This document shows, in pieces, positions 1 through 6,598 of a stretch of DNA of 6,633 nt. How positions within the stretch are numbered: the stretch's first letter is position 1; the number at the start of each line of letters is the position of its first letter. The DNA lies in NCBI GenBank assembly GCA_903925985.1, contig CAIYHK010000198.1, forward strand, positions 1-6,633, read 5' to 3'. The translations under genes were made by a program, and so were the position numbers. This stretch comes from an uncultured Actinomycetes bacterium (GTDB taxonomy: Bacteria; Actinomycetota; Acidimicrobiia; Acidimicrobiales; Ilumatobacteraceae). The notes under the pieces are model-generated. The model ran no database searches. It was not told the origin of the DNA and saw only the letters and a program-made list of their open reading frames with translations.

Positions 1-240
1 GACGGTGTCCGGGTTTGGCGAGCCAAGCTTTTGGAAATACCCCGTGCAGGGGAGAAATGTCGGTTGGTCAGGATTTGAACTGATCTGCATCAGATAGGTG
101 TCCATGAGCACACCCAAGATGGTTTCGTGCACTCGTGCCGACTCGATCCCTCGTGATGCCGCCTCTGCAGCTAGGCGATCACCTTCGGCACCAATCGCTG
201 TCATAGCGGCAGCCCATGCAGAGGGACTAGCCGTGGTCAC
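1..240 (-). CDS. DUF1214-like protein, N-terminal part (runs off left edge)
   Basis: Reading the minus strand from a GTG at 240-238 gives 80 uninterrupted residues that leave the window with no stop. The start overlaps the TGA of the sulfotransferase gene by four bases (GTGA), which points to coupled translation and fixes the start. The sequence begins MTTASPSAWAAAM, continues through an alanine-rich helical stretch, and reaches PTFLPCTGYFQKLGSPNPDT at about residues 59-78. A proline/aromatic stretch followed by G-x-x-NPDT(V) resembles the N-terminal part of DUF1214-type proteins, whose common motif is a GxDNPDxxY-like segment; here Ser-Pro replaces the more usual Asp before NPD. The family has no well-established activity and I do not assign one. 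Its place last in an oxygenase-sulfotransferase operon suggests work on the same substrate. The reading frame is secure; the family assignment is from memory of the motif and is moderate. Confidence 0.75.
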   Translation of the reverse strand, partial: MTTASPSAWAAAMTAIGAEGDRLAAEAASRGIESARVHETILGVLMDTYLMQISSNPDQPTFLPCTGYFQKLGSPNPDTV

Positions 241-1415
241 AGCGATTCTCGCTCCGAGGGTATGTCGTACCTATTTATATAGAACGCGAATCGCTCCTTC
301 ATCTCATCGGCATCAAGCCCGTAGTCCTCTAATGCGTAGTCGTGGGTGCCGCGCTTCCCAGGCGGGTTGTCACGGCGCCACGACTGAATCGCTTCAGCAA
401 AGCTCGTTGACATTGGGATACCAAGTGCAGTGAGCGCTTGTTCCATCGCAATTTCTGGTTGTTCGACTGCAGTTTGATAAGCAACATGGGCCATTCGGTC
501 ACCATGCTTTTCATCAAAGGCAACCAACCTCTCGAGATATGCCAGCAACATGTCGAGCATCTGATTGCCTACTTCGTGGGGATCCACATGGTTTGATGTC
601 CCGCGGCGTAGCAAAGTGGCGAGGCTGCAATTCGATGCGAGCGCTTGCACAGGATCACGATGAGTTACGACGAAGCGCGCTTCAGGATGCACCTGAAGTA
701 TTTGTTCCAGCGCAACTAAGTGACACGGCCACTTGAGTACCCAGCGCTGCTTATTGCTACGCCATTGAAGTAGTTGTAATGCCAACTTGTGATATTCGTA
801 GGCCTGTAGGAGCGCTTGTTCATCAAGGCAGGCATTGAAATAGCTGGGCACGCGGAAGGTCCAGTAATGGCCAATATTCAAGAAAGTCTGATCAATTAGT
901 TTGAGACATTCCTCGGGGCCATCGGCATCACTTAAGTGAATCTGGGCAAGCTTTGCCCTTACGGAATCCTTTTGTTGTGCTGATGCGCGCTCTTGCGCAC
1001 ACCATTCGATTCGACCCGAAATGGTTTCTGGCGCGAATCCTGGTGGGGGACAGGGCCGTTCACCTTCCCAGTAGCGCAGCATTCGCATCGAAGGCTCTGG
1101 ATCAAAAAGGTACTGAAAATACGTTGTGCCCGAACGAGGTAGACCAGTGAGAAAGATCGGCTGCTCAATTACCTCATTGCGAATTTCTGGATAATCCCGA
1201 ACCCATTGCTCCACTTCAAGCCGATTACGTAGAGACTGTGCAAGTGAGTGGGACACCATTGGCAGAACCACTTCTCGTAGATCTGCTTCACTGTTGATTG
1301 CATCAACCAGAAGATCGAGGTTTCTCTGCAACATCGAAACATCGGGGTTATTGATGGATGCCAGTGCACCGGCTTCTTTTATTAGTTCTTCAGTACTGAT
1401 TTTCAACTTGGCCAC
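237..1415 (-). CDS. Sulfotransferase family protein (PAPS-dependent, Sulfotransfer_3 type)
   Basis: The 392-residue product should transfer a sulfuryl group from PAPS to a hydroxyl or amine of a small molecule or lipid. The 5'-phosphosulfate loop is clear at residues 90-99 (TGLPRSGTTY). The 3'-phosphate region follows the family pattern: KWPCHLVALEQIL (228-240), then a strand and THRDPVQALASNCS (251-264) with Arg253 and Ser261 as likely PAPS contacts. The C-terminal GTHDYALEDYGLD (356-368) matches the usual end of this family. No signal peptide or membrane segment is seen, so it is probably cytoplasmic. The GTG start at 1415-1413 shares one base with the TAG stop of the upstream oxygenase gene (TAGTG). 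I see no strong Shine-Dalgarno sequence, so translation likely depends on coupling. The stop overlaps the DUF1214-like start. The family is secure; the acceptor is unknown. Confidence 0.93.
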   Translation of the reverse strand: MAKLKISTEELIKEAGALASINNPDVSMLQRNLDLLVDAINSEADLREVVLPMVSHSLAQSLRNRLEVEQWVRDYPEIRNEVIEQPIFLTGLPRSGTTYFQYLFDPEPSMRMLRYWEGERPCPPPGFAPETISGRIEWCAQERASAQQKDSVRAKLAQIHLSDADGPEECLKLIDQTFLNIGHYWTFRVPSYFNACLDEQALLQAYEYHKLALQLLQWRSNKQRWVLKWPCHLVALEQILQVHPEARFVVTHRDPVQALASNCSLATLLRRGTSNHVDPHEVGNQMLDMLLAYLERLVAFDEKHGDRMAHVAYQTAVEQPEIAMEQALTALGIPMSTSFAEAIQSWRRDNPPGKRGTHDYALEDYGLDADEMKERFAFYINRYDIPSERESL

Positions 1416-2266
1416 TATTCGAAAAGCACCAGAGCGCGCATTTCAACACTCGCACGGGTTGGAGTGTTTGGTGGACAGGTGGGATCGAGAAATGCCGTAT
1501 GGGCAACTTGATGTGGTCGCGTTGGGTCACTGTCATGAGTGATGAAGACAAGAACTTCATCCGGGGTCATGTTGCTGAAGTAACACCAACGGTGTGATGG
1601 ATTGTGCATATAACCAGTAGTTTCAAACTTCATTTCGCCCATCGCGCGTGTAACTGTGTGGGCAATGACTGTTTCACGATCTGTTGGGCTAATCGTGCGC
1701 GTATCGCAAAGCGCCAGTGGATAGTCCTGCGGTGGAGCTGTGATGGGTCGCCAGATGTTGTAGTGCGCCCAACGCCGACCATCAAGTGATAGTCCGGGCA
1801 CATAGTCAAGAATTCTTTGCGCTAACTCAAGTGCTGATTTATCAATGGTGTCTCCATGTGGGTAGAGCGCTGGCAGCGCATTTGTTAAACCCACTAATTG
1901 ATCGGTTGCCTTTGGGCCATAGCGCTTTTTCCCACCACCTTGCATAAAGACATGGGATGCACCAGTCAACTTCTTCACTAAGGCTGCAATTTCGTCTGAG
2001 TAGAGCTTGTCGGTTGCCGCATCTTCTTCGATCAGATGGAAGTTCTCAACTCCACTCTGATGAGGAATCAATGCAAAGCCTTCACGATCAAGCGACGTTT
2101 CTTGGCCTCGAAGATCCTCGATCCACATCGGTATACCTGGCAAGGTCTCCATTGTTGACAGCTCATCTTGTTCGGTGACAAAGGTGAGTGGAACGCCACC
2201 GGGCGGGACAGGATTGCGGATGTAATTTATGGCGCCTTGTACACGTTTAGTGCCCAGATCGGTCAT
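1415..2266 (-). CDS. CmcJ/NvfI-like putative Fe(II)/2-oxoglutarate oxygenase
   Basis: The 283-residue product resembles the CmcJ / NvfI / gibberellin A4 desaturase-like family, whose characterised fungal members are non-heme iron oxygenases. The family pattern is visible in order: HGD at about 137-139 followed by a helix; HYNIWRPI (168-175); PLALCD (183-188); NPSHRWCYFSNMTPDE (222-237); HDSD (244-247); HTAFLDP (256-262); and RASVEMRALVLF (271-282). His137, Asp139 and His225 are candidate iron ligands (HxD...H), which is inference. The frame stays open upstream to 2518. I chose the ATG at 2266-2264 because AAGGGGG lies 8 bases upstream, the family match begins just after it, and a longer form would run across the divergent gene's start. 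It is first in the operon and overlaps the sulfotransferase by one base. The substrate is unknown; in this setting it may oxidise the molecule that is then sulfonated. Confidence 0.85.
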   Translation of the reverse strand: MTDLGTKRVQGAINYIRNPVPPGGVPLTFVTEQDELSTMETLPGIPMWIEDLRGQETSLDREGFALIPHQSGVENFHLIEEDAATDKLYSDEIAALVKKLTGASHVFMQGGGKKRYGPKATDQLVGLTNALPALYPHGDTIDKSALELAQRILDYVPGLSLDGRRWAHYNIWRPITAPPQDYPLALCDTRTISPTDRETVIAHTVTRAMGEMKFETTGYMHNPSHRWCYFSNMTPDEVLVFITHDSDPTRPHQVAHTAFLDPTCPPNTPTRASVEMRALVLFE

Positions 2267-2274
2267 AGCCAGAG

Positions 2275-2281
2275 CCCCCTT
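2275..2281 (-). promoter_or_regulatory. Ribosome binding site deciding the oxygenase start
   Basis: On the minus strand AAGGGGG differs from the ideal AAGGAGG by one base and sits 8 bases before the ATG at 2266. It supports the 283-residue form over the longer open frame that starts at 2518. Confidence 0.65.
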
Positions 2282-2377
2282 GGTCTGAAATAAGGCTACT
2301 TCAGGTATCTGAGATGAATTAAGGCCCCTAGGACCCGACAGCAAACTCGGTTCGTAGTTATCTAAAATGACATTCGT

Positions 2378-2387
2378 CCTCGCGAGG
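2378..2387. repeat. Perfect 10-bp palindrome over a ribosome binding site
   Basis: CCTCGCGAGG is a perfect palindrome that ends 6 bases before the ATG at 2394. Its last four bases (GAGG, 2384-2387) are the best Shine-Dalgarno match for the LysM/lysozyme-like gene. It could be an operator half, a small RNA hairpin, or chance. Confidence 0.5.
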
Positions 2388-2393
2388 CCGCCC

Positions 2394-3023
2394 ATGATTG
2401 CCCGCCAATTAAGCCCAAGGCGCTTTACGCCAGCCATTCTCTTGGCCGTTTTAATCACCGTTTCCACGGTGGCAATTTCGCAACCTGTCTCGGCGGCTGG
2501 ATGCACCAATCCGTACACGGTTATTAGCGGTGATTCTTTTTATCGCATTGCAATCAAAATGGGAGTTCCAGAATCGAAACGCGCGGACTACGTTGCACAG
2601 ATTCTGTGGATCAATCACAATCCGAAAGTGATTCACCCAGGTGACAAGTTGTGTTTGCCGCCAACCGCCAACACACCTGAACCCAAACCACTACGTGAAT
2701 GGACGCGTGAAGAAGTCGAAAAGATCATCCGCAATCTTTGGCCAGACATGAGCGAGGGAATTGCACTCGCAGTCGTTGAACGTGAGAGCCATTTGAATCC
2801 ATATTCACATTCTGGGACTTGTTGCTATGGGCTGTTTCAGATCTATTGGGAAGTCCACAAAGTCCGCGCTTCTGCACTGCATCGATTCCTGGGTGGCAAA
2901 GGTGAGCCGGGGCCACACATCCTTTACAGTCCACGCTTCAACACACTGCTTGCACTGCAGATGTACAGACAGGGCGGCTGGGCACCATGGTGCTCAAGTT
3001 CTGGCTTTCCTGTTTCTTGCTAA
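2394..3023 (+). CDS. Secreted LysM and lysozyme-like (transglycosylase-type) protein
   Basis: The 209-residue product is predicted to bind and possibly cleave peptidoglycan outside the membrane. Residues 1 to about 35 form a signal peptide: arginines at the N-terminus, the hydrophobic run AILLAVLITVSTVAI, and a VSA-A type cleavage site. A LysM domain follows at about 41-89 (YTVISGDSFYRIA ... HPGDKLCLP), with Cys37 and Cys87 placed so they could close it by a disulfide. After a proline-rich linker, residues 115-200 look like a compact lysozyme/SLT-like fold: AVVERESHLNP (126-136) with Glu131 as the likely catalytic acid, YGLFQI (145-150), and a final YRQGGWAPW (191-199). The ATG at 2394 is preferred over the one at 2367 because GAGG precedes it by 6 bases and the shorter N-terminus makes a cleaner signal peptide. 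It lies 44 bases before the large secreted protein gene, probably in the same transcript. Activity is not proven. Confidence 0.88.
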   Translation: MIARQLSPRRFTPAILLAVLITVSTVAISQPVSAAGCTNPYTVISGDSFYRIAIKMGVPESKRADYVAQILWINHNPKVIHPGDKLCLPPTANTPEPKPLREWTREEVEKIIRNLWPDMSEGIALAVVERESHLNPYSHSGTCCYGLFQIYWEVHKVRASALHRFLGGKGEPGPHILYSPRFNTLLALQMYRQGGWAPWCSSSGFPVSC

Positions 3024-3067
3024 TCTCAAGCAGTACTTAGAGATTGATTTCAAAAGGTAAAACCACG

Positions 3068-6000
3068 ATGGCACTGCAATCGAAAGTCGTGAAGTTGATC
3101 GGATTGGTTTCCCTGGTCCTGCCCACACTTTTACTCAGTGGTTTTGAAGCAGGAGCCAGTGGCTCCGTGCCTCAAACTTGGTGGGTTTCGACTGATCCAA
3201 CCATGACTGCAGTTTTTGGTGAGGGTGCTAGTTGCACATCACCAGATCTAGTGGTCGATACATCGGTCAACAGCGCACAGATAAGCACATTATTTGACGA
3301 TCATGTTTTGGATGGAGAGACGGTCATATTTTGTCCGGGAACGTATTACATCTCAGAGACGATCGTGATTGACAACAATCGAGAAGTCATAGTGGCAGGT
3401 CCAGACCCATCATCGGGCTCCTTTTTTGATTCGGTGATTTTGGATGGGAAAGATTCCACTCAGATCATGCGAGTTGTTGATGGTGCTTCACTAACTCTGG
3501 TTGGATTTGTGATGCGGAATGGCAGTGCGACTCAGACAACAGTCTCAGACGATTGTGTGACTAGCGCAGCTTGTGGTGGCGCACTTGGGATTCTGACCTC
3601 GGGCACCGTTCTGGTGAATGGAATGGAATTCAGCGGCAATGAGGCAGCCCAATTCGGTGGTGCAATTGCAATCAGTGGGGGACCAGGTTTGTCCTTTCCT
3701 CAACACTCGTCTGTGACGATCCGTCAAAGTCTGTTTCGCTTGAACACTGCCGGGTCAGGTGGGGCAATTGGGTCGTTGGCTCACAATGTTTTGCCTACGG
3801 ATCCCAGCAAAAGTTATGTGGCAAGTAACACTTTCTATAACAACTCTTCAACGCTTGGCGGGGAAGTTATCAATTCGAGTGATTCTTTTTTAAGTCTAAG
3901 AAACAACACCGTGGTGCAGTCGAGTTGGAGCAACCAAGGCTTAATTGCCGGAATGATGGGCGTTAGCAGCAACATCTTGGCAGTCGAAGCTGACTCAACA
4001 AGTGCACCCTCTGGAAGCATCACGTGTGGTGAGTCAGTGATTGACATTGGTGGAAACTTGGCCCTTGATGACTCATGTGGCTTCAGCCAAGAGATCACAA
4101 CGTGGAATCCAAATTCTGGGCTGTCCTATGTGCTGCCGAAATTTGAAGATTTCGGGTTGACACAATTAAGAACTTTTGGTGATGGCATAACTCCCATGTT
4201 CGGAATTTTTCAATGGAGTGCTGCGATTGGAAAAGGCTCATCATTTGACGACTGTGATCCCGTGGACCAGCGGGGTGCAGTAAGAATGGCAGCACCTGAT
4301 TCAATACCTGGCAGTGATTTGAACTGTGATGTTGGTGCGTTTGAACGACTAATCGGCTGGGTTGAGCCCACCTATGTCAATGGGGGTGGGCCATCTGGAA
4401 GTGGCAGCCTTGCTGATCCTTATGAGATTCCAATTGGTGAGGCGATCGAGTTAGATCTTCCCAATCAAATGTCGTTTGAGTTATTTGGCCCCACTTTGGG
4501 AGAGATTGAGCAGGTCACTGATCCTTATACGAGTTGGTCCATTGGTGCGCGCTTACTGGTTGCAAATGTGATTAATCAGGCAGGATTTTCTGATCCATAT
4601 GTTTTTGTAATCGAGTATGTGTTGCCGTTTGATCATGTTTGGAACAATTGCATTACCACCCTCGATTATTTTTGTGTCGAAAGTGCAACGATTGTTGAGA
4701 GTGGCATCAGCCTCCGAGACACCAATGACTTGAATGTGCAGTTCAATGTGCAATTCCTTGATGGTGGCAATGGCGTAACAAGTTTCAATTGGAGTGTTGG
4801 CACGTGGAATGTTGGTGCGAGCACTGATCTTCCCGATGAAATGGAAGACCTAACGGTCTCGGCAGTAATTCGTACGGGTGGCTTTGTTCCACGAATGACC
4901 ACTTCCTATAGCAAGAATTTGCGTGTTGATGTAACTGAAAACGGAGGCATGAACACCCTCACAATTACAGCGTCACCCACTGAAGTAAACACGCTTACTG
5001 GTGCGGACCCGGGATACACACTTTGTGCATCAAGTGGGGTCTGCGGGGATGAGTCAACGCAAGCGAGCTACAACGCGTTGGTGCTGAGTGGAAACTCACA
5101 GGATCTACACACCTGGGGTTCTGATGCTGACACCTTCGCGGGTTTTTATAGTGCCCAGAACGCTCAGTACGGACCCACGATCAGCATCCTCGCGCTTCAG
5201 TTCAGGGTGTACCCCGAGGCGTATTGGGAACTCACTCTCGCTAATCCACACTTAGCGGTGTCAGGGGAAGTCGCCACCGGACACATGAATGCATGGATGC
5301 CAAGTGCATATTTTGAATCGATGGGAACGACTACTTCAGCTGCGTTATCAGTTGGGTTCACAGTGATGTCTGAAGAGACCACCGATGAGGGGACGATCAC
5401 CCAGGTGGTCCCGGCTCAACTGAGCGAAGTCAATGGTGGCTTGATGGTGACATTGGACAGTGTCAGCTACTCCACAAACAAAATTCGTGTTTACAACCGT
5501 GCTGATACTGGGATCCAAGTGTCAAGTGCTGGTGGTGCTGATGGTTCAAGTTCGAATCAGTCAACACTGGATTTTGTGTTCAGATTGGATCGCACCGTTA
5601 CTGGTGTGAGTGTTGCCGATTTTGAAATCGCTGAGACATCCACCACGACCGGATGCGAAATAAGTGCGGTTGAGGTGCAGGGAGTTGACATTCATGTCTC
5701 GGTGGCAAACTGCAGTTCCAGTGGGGAAGTTGCAGTGCGTCTTAAAGCAGATTCGCTTTCGTTCGGTGGGAATCTTGGCCCTGCTGAAGCAGTGGTATCA
5801 AGCAGTGTCACCATTGACACCATTCGTCCTGGTGTCGTGCGATTCAACTCAAGCGAGCGTTCACCATCAAAGAAGACAAGTCTGCAATATGTGATTGAAT
5901 TCGATGAATCTGTAGAGGGTCTCTCAGCCGGTGATTTTGTCAATGCTGGTACAGCGACGGGATGTGTTTTCACACCGAATAGCAGCAGTGGCACCTTGTT

Positions 6001-6472
6001 CACGATCACCATTACGGGGTGTTCCAACATGGGGACTTTGAAACCACGCCTCATCACCTCAGGTGTCGTCGACTCCGCCGGGAACAGCCCGCTGAATGAC
6101 TGGCTGCAGACTTCCGTAGTGATCAAGCTTGATCGAGTTGCACCACAACTAATCTTTAAGGCTGTAACAGCTAAGAGCACAAAATTGCGAACATTGACTT
6201 TCATCGTTGCTGCAAAGAGCCGTACGGAGGAACTCAATTGCTCAACGATTACGGCATCTGACTTTGTCATCACAAAGGGCAGTTTTGTATCCACTCGCAC
6301 TCAAGGTTCAAAGTGCTTAGTGACGGTGCGAAGTACCGTCGCAGCTCTCCAGAGTGGGACTACTCAGTTAGCTCGGTCACGCCGGATCAGCATTAGTGAT
6401 ACAGCGGGAAATGTGCACAGTAGCCTTGCAGGCTTGAGCCTCAACTGGACGATGTTGCGTGGAAATCCCTGA
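3068..6472 (+). CDS. Large secreted mosaic protein: beta-helix, choice-of-anchor Q motif, Ig-like repeats
   Basis: The 1134-residue product has a signal peptide at about 1-32 (lysines, then LIGLVSLVLPTLLL, cleavage near AGASG). Residues 80-310 form a parallel beta-helix: an FCPGTYYISETIVI opening like other pectate-lyase-fold surface proteins, then Pmp-like coils. Residues 383-426 match a choice-of-anchor Q pattern, with WSAAIGKG, CDPVDQRGAVR and CDVGAFE. Residues 430-812 are not recognised. Residues 817-1126 hold three Ig-like repeats. There is no LPXTG motif or terminal membrane helix; the chain ends LNWTMLRGNP. The likely role is surface attachment or an extracellular matrix or binding protein, by inference. 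I chose the ATG at 3068 (AAGG 10 bases upstream) over an in-frame TTG at 3044, since it gives a normal signal peptide. The LysM/lysozyme-like neighbour may help it reach or sit in the cell wall. The frame and architecture are secure; the function is not. Confidence 0.9.
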   Translation: MALQSKVVKLIGLVSLVLPTLLLSGFEAGASGSVPQTWWVSTDPTMTAVFGEGASCTSPDLVVDTSVNSAQISTLFDDHVLDGETVIFCPGTYYISETIVIDNNREVIVAGPDPSSGSFFDSVILDGKDSTQIMRVVDGASLTLVGFVMRNGSATQTTVSDDCVTSAACGGALGILTSGTVLVNGMEFSGNEAAQFGGAIAISGGPGLSFPQHSSVTIRQSLFRLNTAGSGGAIGSLAHNVLPTDPSKSYVASNTFYNNSSTLGGEVINSSDSFLSLRNNTVVQSSWSNQGLIAGMMGVSSNILAVEADSTSAPSGSITCGESVIDIGGNLALDDSCGFSQEITTWNPNSGLSYVLPKFEDFGLTQLRTFGDGITPMFGIFQWSAAIGKGSSFDDCDPVDQRGAVRMAAPDSIPGSDLNCDVGAFERLIGWVEPTYVNGGGPSGSGSLADPYEIPIGEAIELDLPNQMSFELFGPTLGEIEQVTDPYTSWSIGARLLVANVINQAGFSDPYVFVIEYVLPFDHVWNNCITTLDYFCVESATIVESGISLRDTNDLNVQFNVQFLDGGNGVTSFNWSVGTWNVGASTDLPDEMEDLTVSAVIRTGGFVPRMTTSYSKNLRVDVTENGGMNTLTITASPTEVNTLTGADPGYTLCASSGVCGDESTQASYNALVLSGNSQDLHTWGSDADTFAGFYSAQNAQYGPTISILALQFRVYPEAYWELTLANPHLAVSGEVATGHMNAWMPSAYFESMGTTTSAALSVGFTVMSEETTDEGTITQVVPAQLSEVNGGLMVTLDSVSYSTNKIRVYNRADTGIQVSSAGGADGSSSNQSTLDFVFRLDRTVTGVSVADFEIAETSTTTGCEISAVEVQGVDIHVSVANCSSSGEVAVRLKADSLSFGGNLGPAEAVVSSSVTIDTIRPGVVRFNSSERSPSKKTSLQYVIEFDESVEGLSAGDFVNAGTATGCVFTPNSSSGTLFTITITGCSNMGTLKPRLITSGVVDSAGNSPLNDWLQTSVVIKLDRVAPQLIFKAVTAKSTKLRTLTFIVAAKSRTEELNCSTITASDFVITKGSFVSTRTQGSKCLVTVRSTVAALQSGTTQLARSRRISISDTAGNVHSSLAGLSLNWTMLRGNP
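3629..3871 (+). repeat. Pmp-like beta-helix coils in the large secreted protein
   Basis: Three coils share an F-x-x-N ... GG-A/E-I/V pattern: FSGNEAAQFGGAI (starting at residue 188), FRLNTAGSGGAI (223) and FYNNSSTLGGEVI (256). They are 35 and 33 residues apart. This resembles the FxxN and GGA[I/L/V] motifs of chlamydial polymorphic membrane proteins and related beta-helix surface proteins. The repetition is in the protein and not at high DNA identity. Confidence 0.7.
5516..6445 (+). repeat. Three tandem Ig-like repeats in the large secreted protein
   Basis: Repeats cover about residues 817-919, 920-1023 and 1024-1126. Each has an acidic-aromatic mark in the first half (VADF at 849-852, AGDF at 954-957, ASDF at 1063-1066). 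The first two open or close with TIDTIRPGV and KLDRVAPQL, and the last two end with DSAGN or DTAGN. Repeats 1 and 2 each carry a cysteine pair exactly 19 residues apart (863/882 and 966/985); repeat 3 has 1058/1083. They look like bacterial Ig-like domains used as stalks in surface proteins. Confidence 0.75.
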
Positions 6473-6476
6473 ATTT

Positions 6477-6503
6477 TTGGGTGACTCTTTCGGCGCCTAG
6501 ACT
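6477..6503 (+). promoter_or_regulatory. Possible promoter of the tRNA-Arg gene
   Basis: TTGGGT (6477-6482) and TAGACT (6498-6503) are separated by 15 bases, and TAGACT lies 13 bases before the tRNA. TAGACT is a fair -10 match; the -35 is weak and the spacing short. The gap between the large gene and the tRNA (6473-6516) holds no other element and no convincing terminator hairpin. Confidence 0.4.
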
Positions 6504-6516
6504 CGTTTTTCGTAAT

Positions 6517-6592
6517 GCGCTCGTAGCTCAATGGATAGAGCATTTGACTACGGATCAAAAGGTTAGGGGTTCGAGTCCCTTCGAGCGCGCCA
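6517..6592 (+). tRNA. tRNA-Arg (anticodon ACG), CCA encoded
   Basis: All four arms fold by hand. The acceptor stem GCGCTCG (6517-6523) pairs fully with CGAGCGC (6582-6588). The D arm is GCTC/GAGC (6526-6529 with 6538-6541). The anticodon stem is TTTGA/TCAAA (6543-6547 with 6555-6559) with loop CTACGGA, which places ACG at 6550-6552. A five-base variable region is followed by the T arm AGGGG/CCCTT with loop TTCGAGT. The discriminator is G6589 and CCA is encoded at 6590-6592. A34 is expected to be edited to inosine to read CGU, CGC and CGA, as known for this isoacceptor. Confidence 0.97.
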
Positions 6593-6598
6593 GACCAA

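Larger units (their letters stand above)
2267..2393. promoter_or_regulatory. Divergent intergenic region with presumed promoters
   Basis: This 127-base gap separates the start of the leftward operon from the start of the rightward LysM/lysozyme-like gene, so promoters for both should lie here. Rightward, a CCGACA (2335-2340) resembles a -35 element, with TTATCT or TATCTA near 2358-2364 at a 17-18 base spacing; TAAAAT at 2363-2368 is a better -10 match but lacks a well-spaced -35. A start of transcription near 2370-2375 would fit translation from 2394 and not from the upstream ATG at 2367. I found no convincing leftward promoter. The two groups might share an operator, but no known binding site is recognised. 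Confidence 0.35.

Noticed and set aside
98..433. Plus-strand open frame of 111 codons
   Set aside because: It lies opposite the coupled sulfotransferase and DUF1214-like genes, whose motifs and overlaps are clear; its own sequence is low in recognisable features.
2367..2393. Upstream ATG at 2367 as start of the LysM/lysozyme-like gene
   Set aside because: No Shine-Dalgarno sequence precedes it, it overlaps a possible -10 element, and the added nine residues do not improve the signal peptide.
3044..3067. TTG at 3044 as start of the large secreted protein
   Set aside because: The ATG at 3068 has a better placed AAGG and gives a standard signal peptide; the TTG form adds eight residues without support.
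3629..3871. Repeated coils as a possible CRISPR or DNA repeat array
   Set aside because: The repetition is a protein-level beta-helix pattern inside an open coding frame; the DNA units are not alike and there are no spacers.
5692..6300. Minus-strand open frame of 202 codons
   Set aside because: It lies fully inside the Ig-repeat part of the large secreted protein gene, shows no family motifs and is best explained as a reverse-strand shadow.
6491..6510. GGCGCC followed by a T-run as a terminator after the large gene
   Set aside because: The palindrome is only six bases with no loop, the T-run is separated from it, and the stretch overlaps the likely tRNA promoter.
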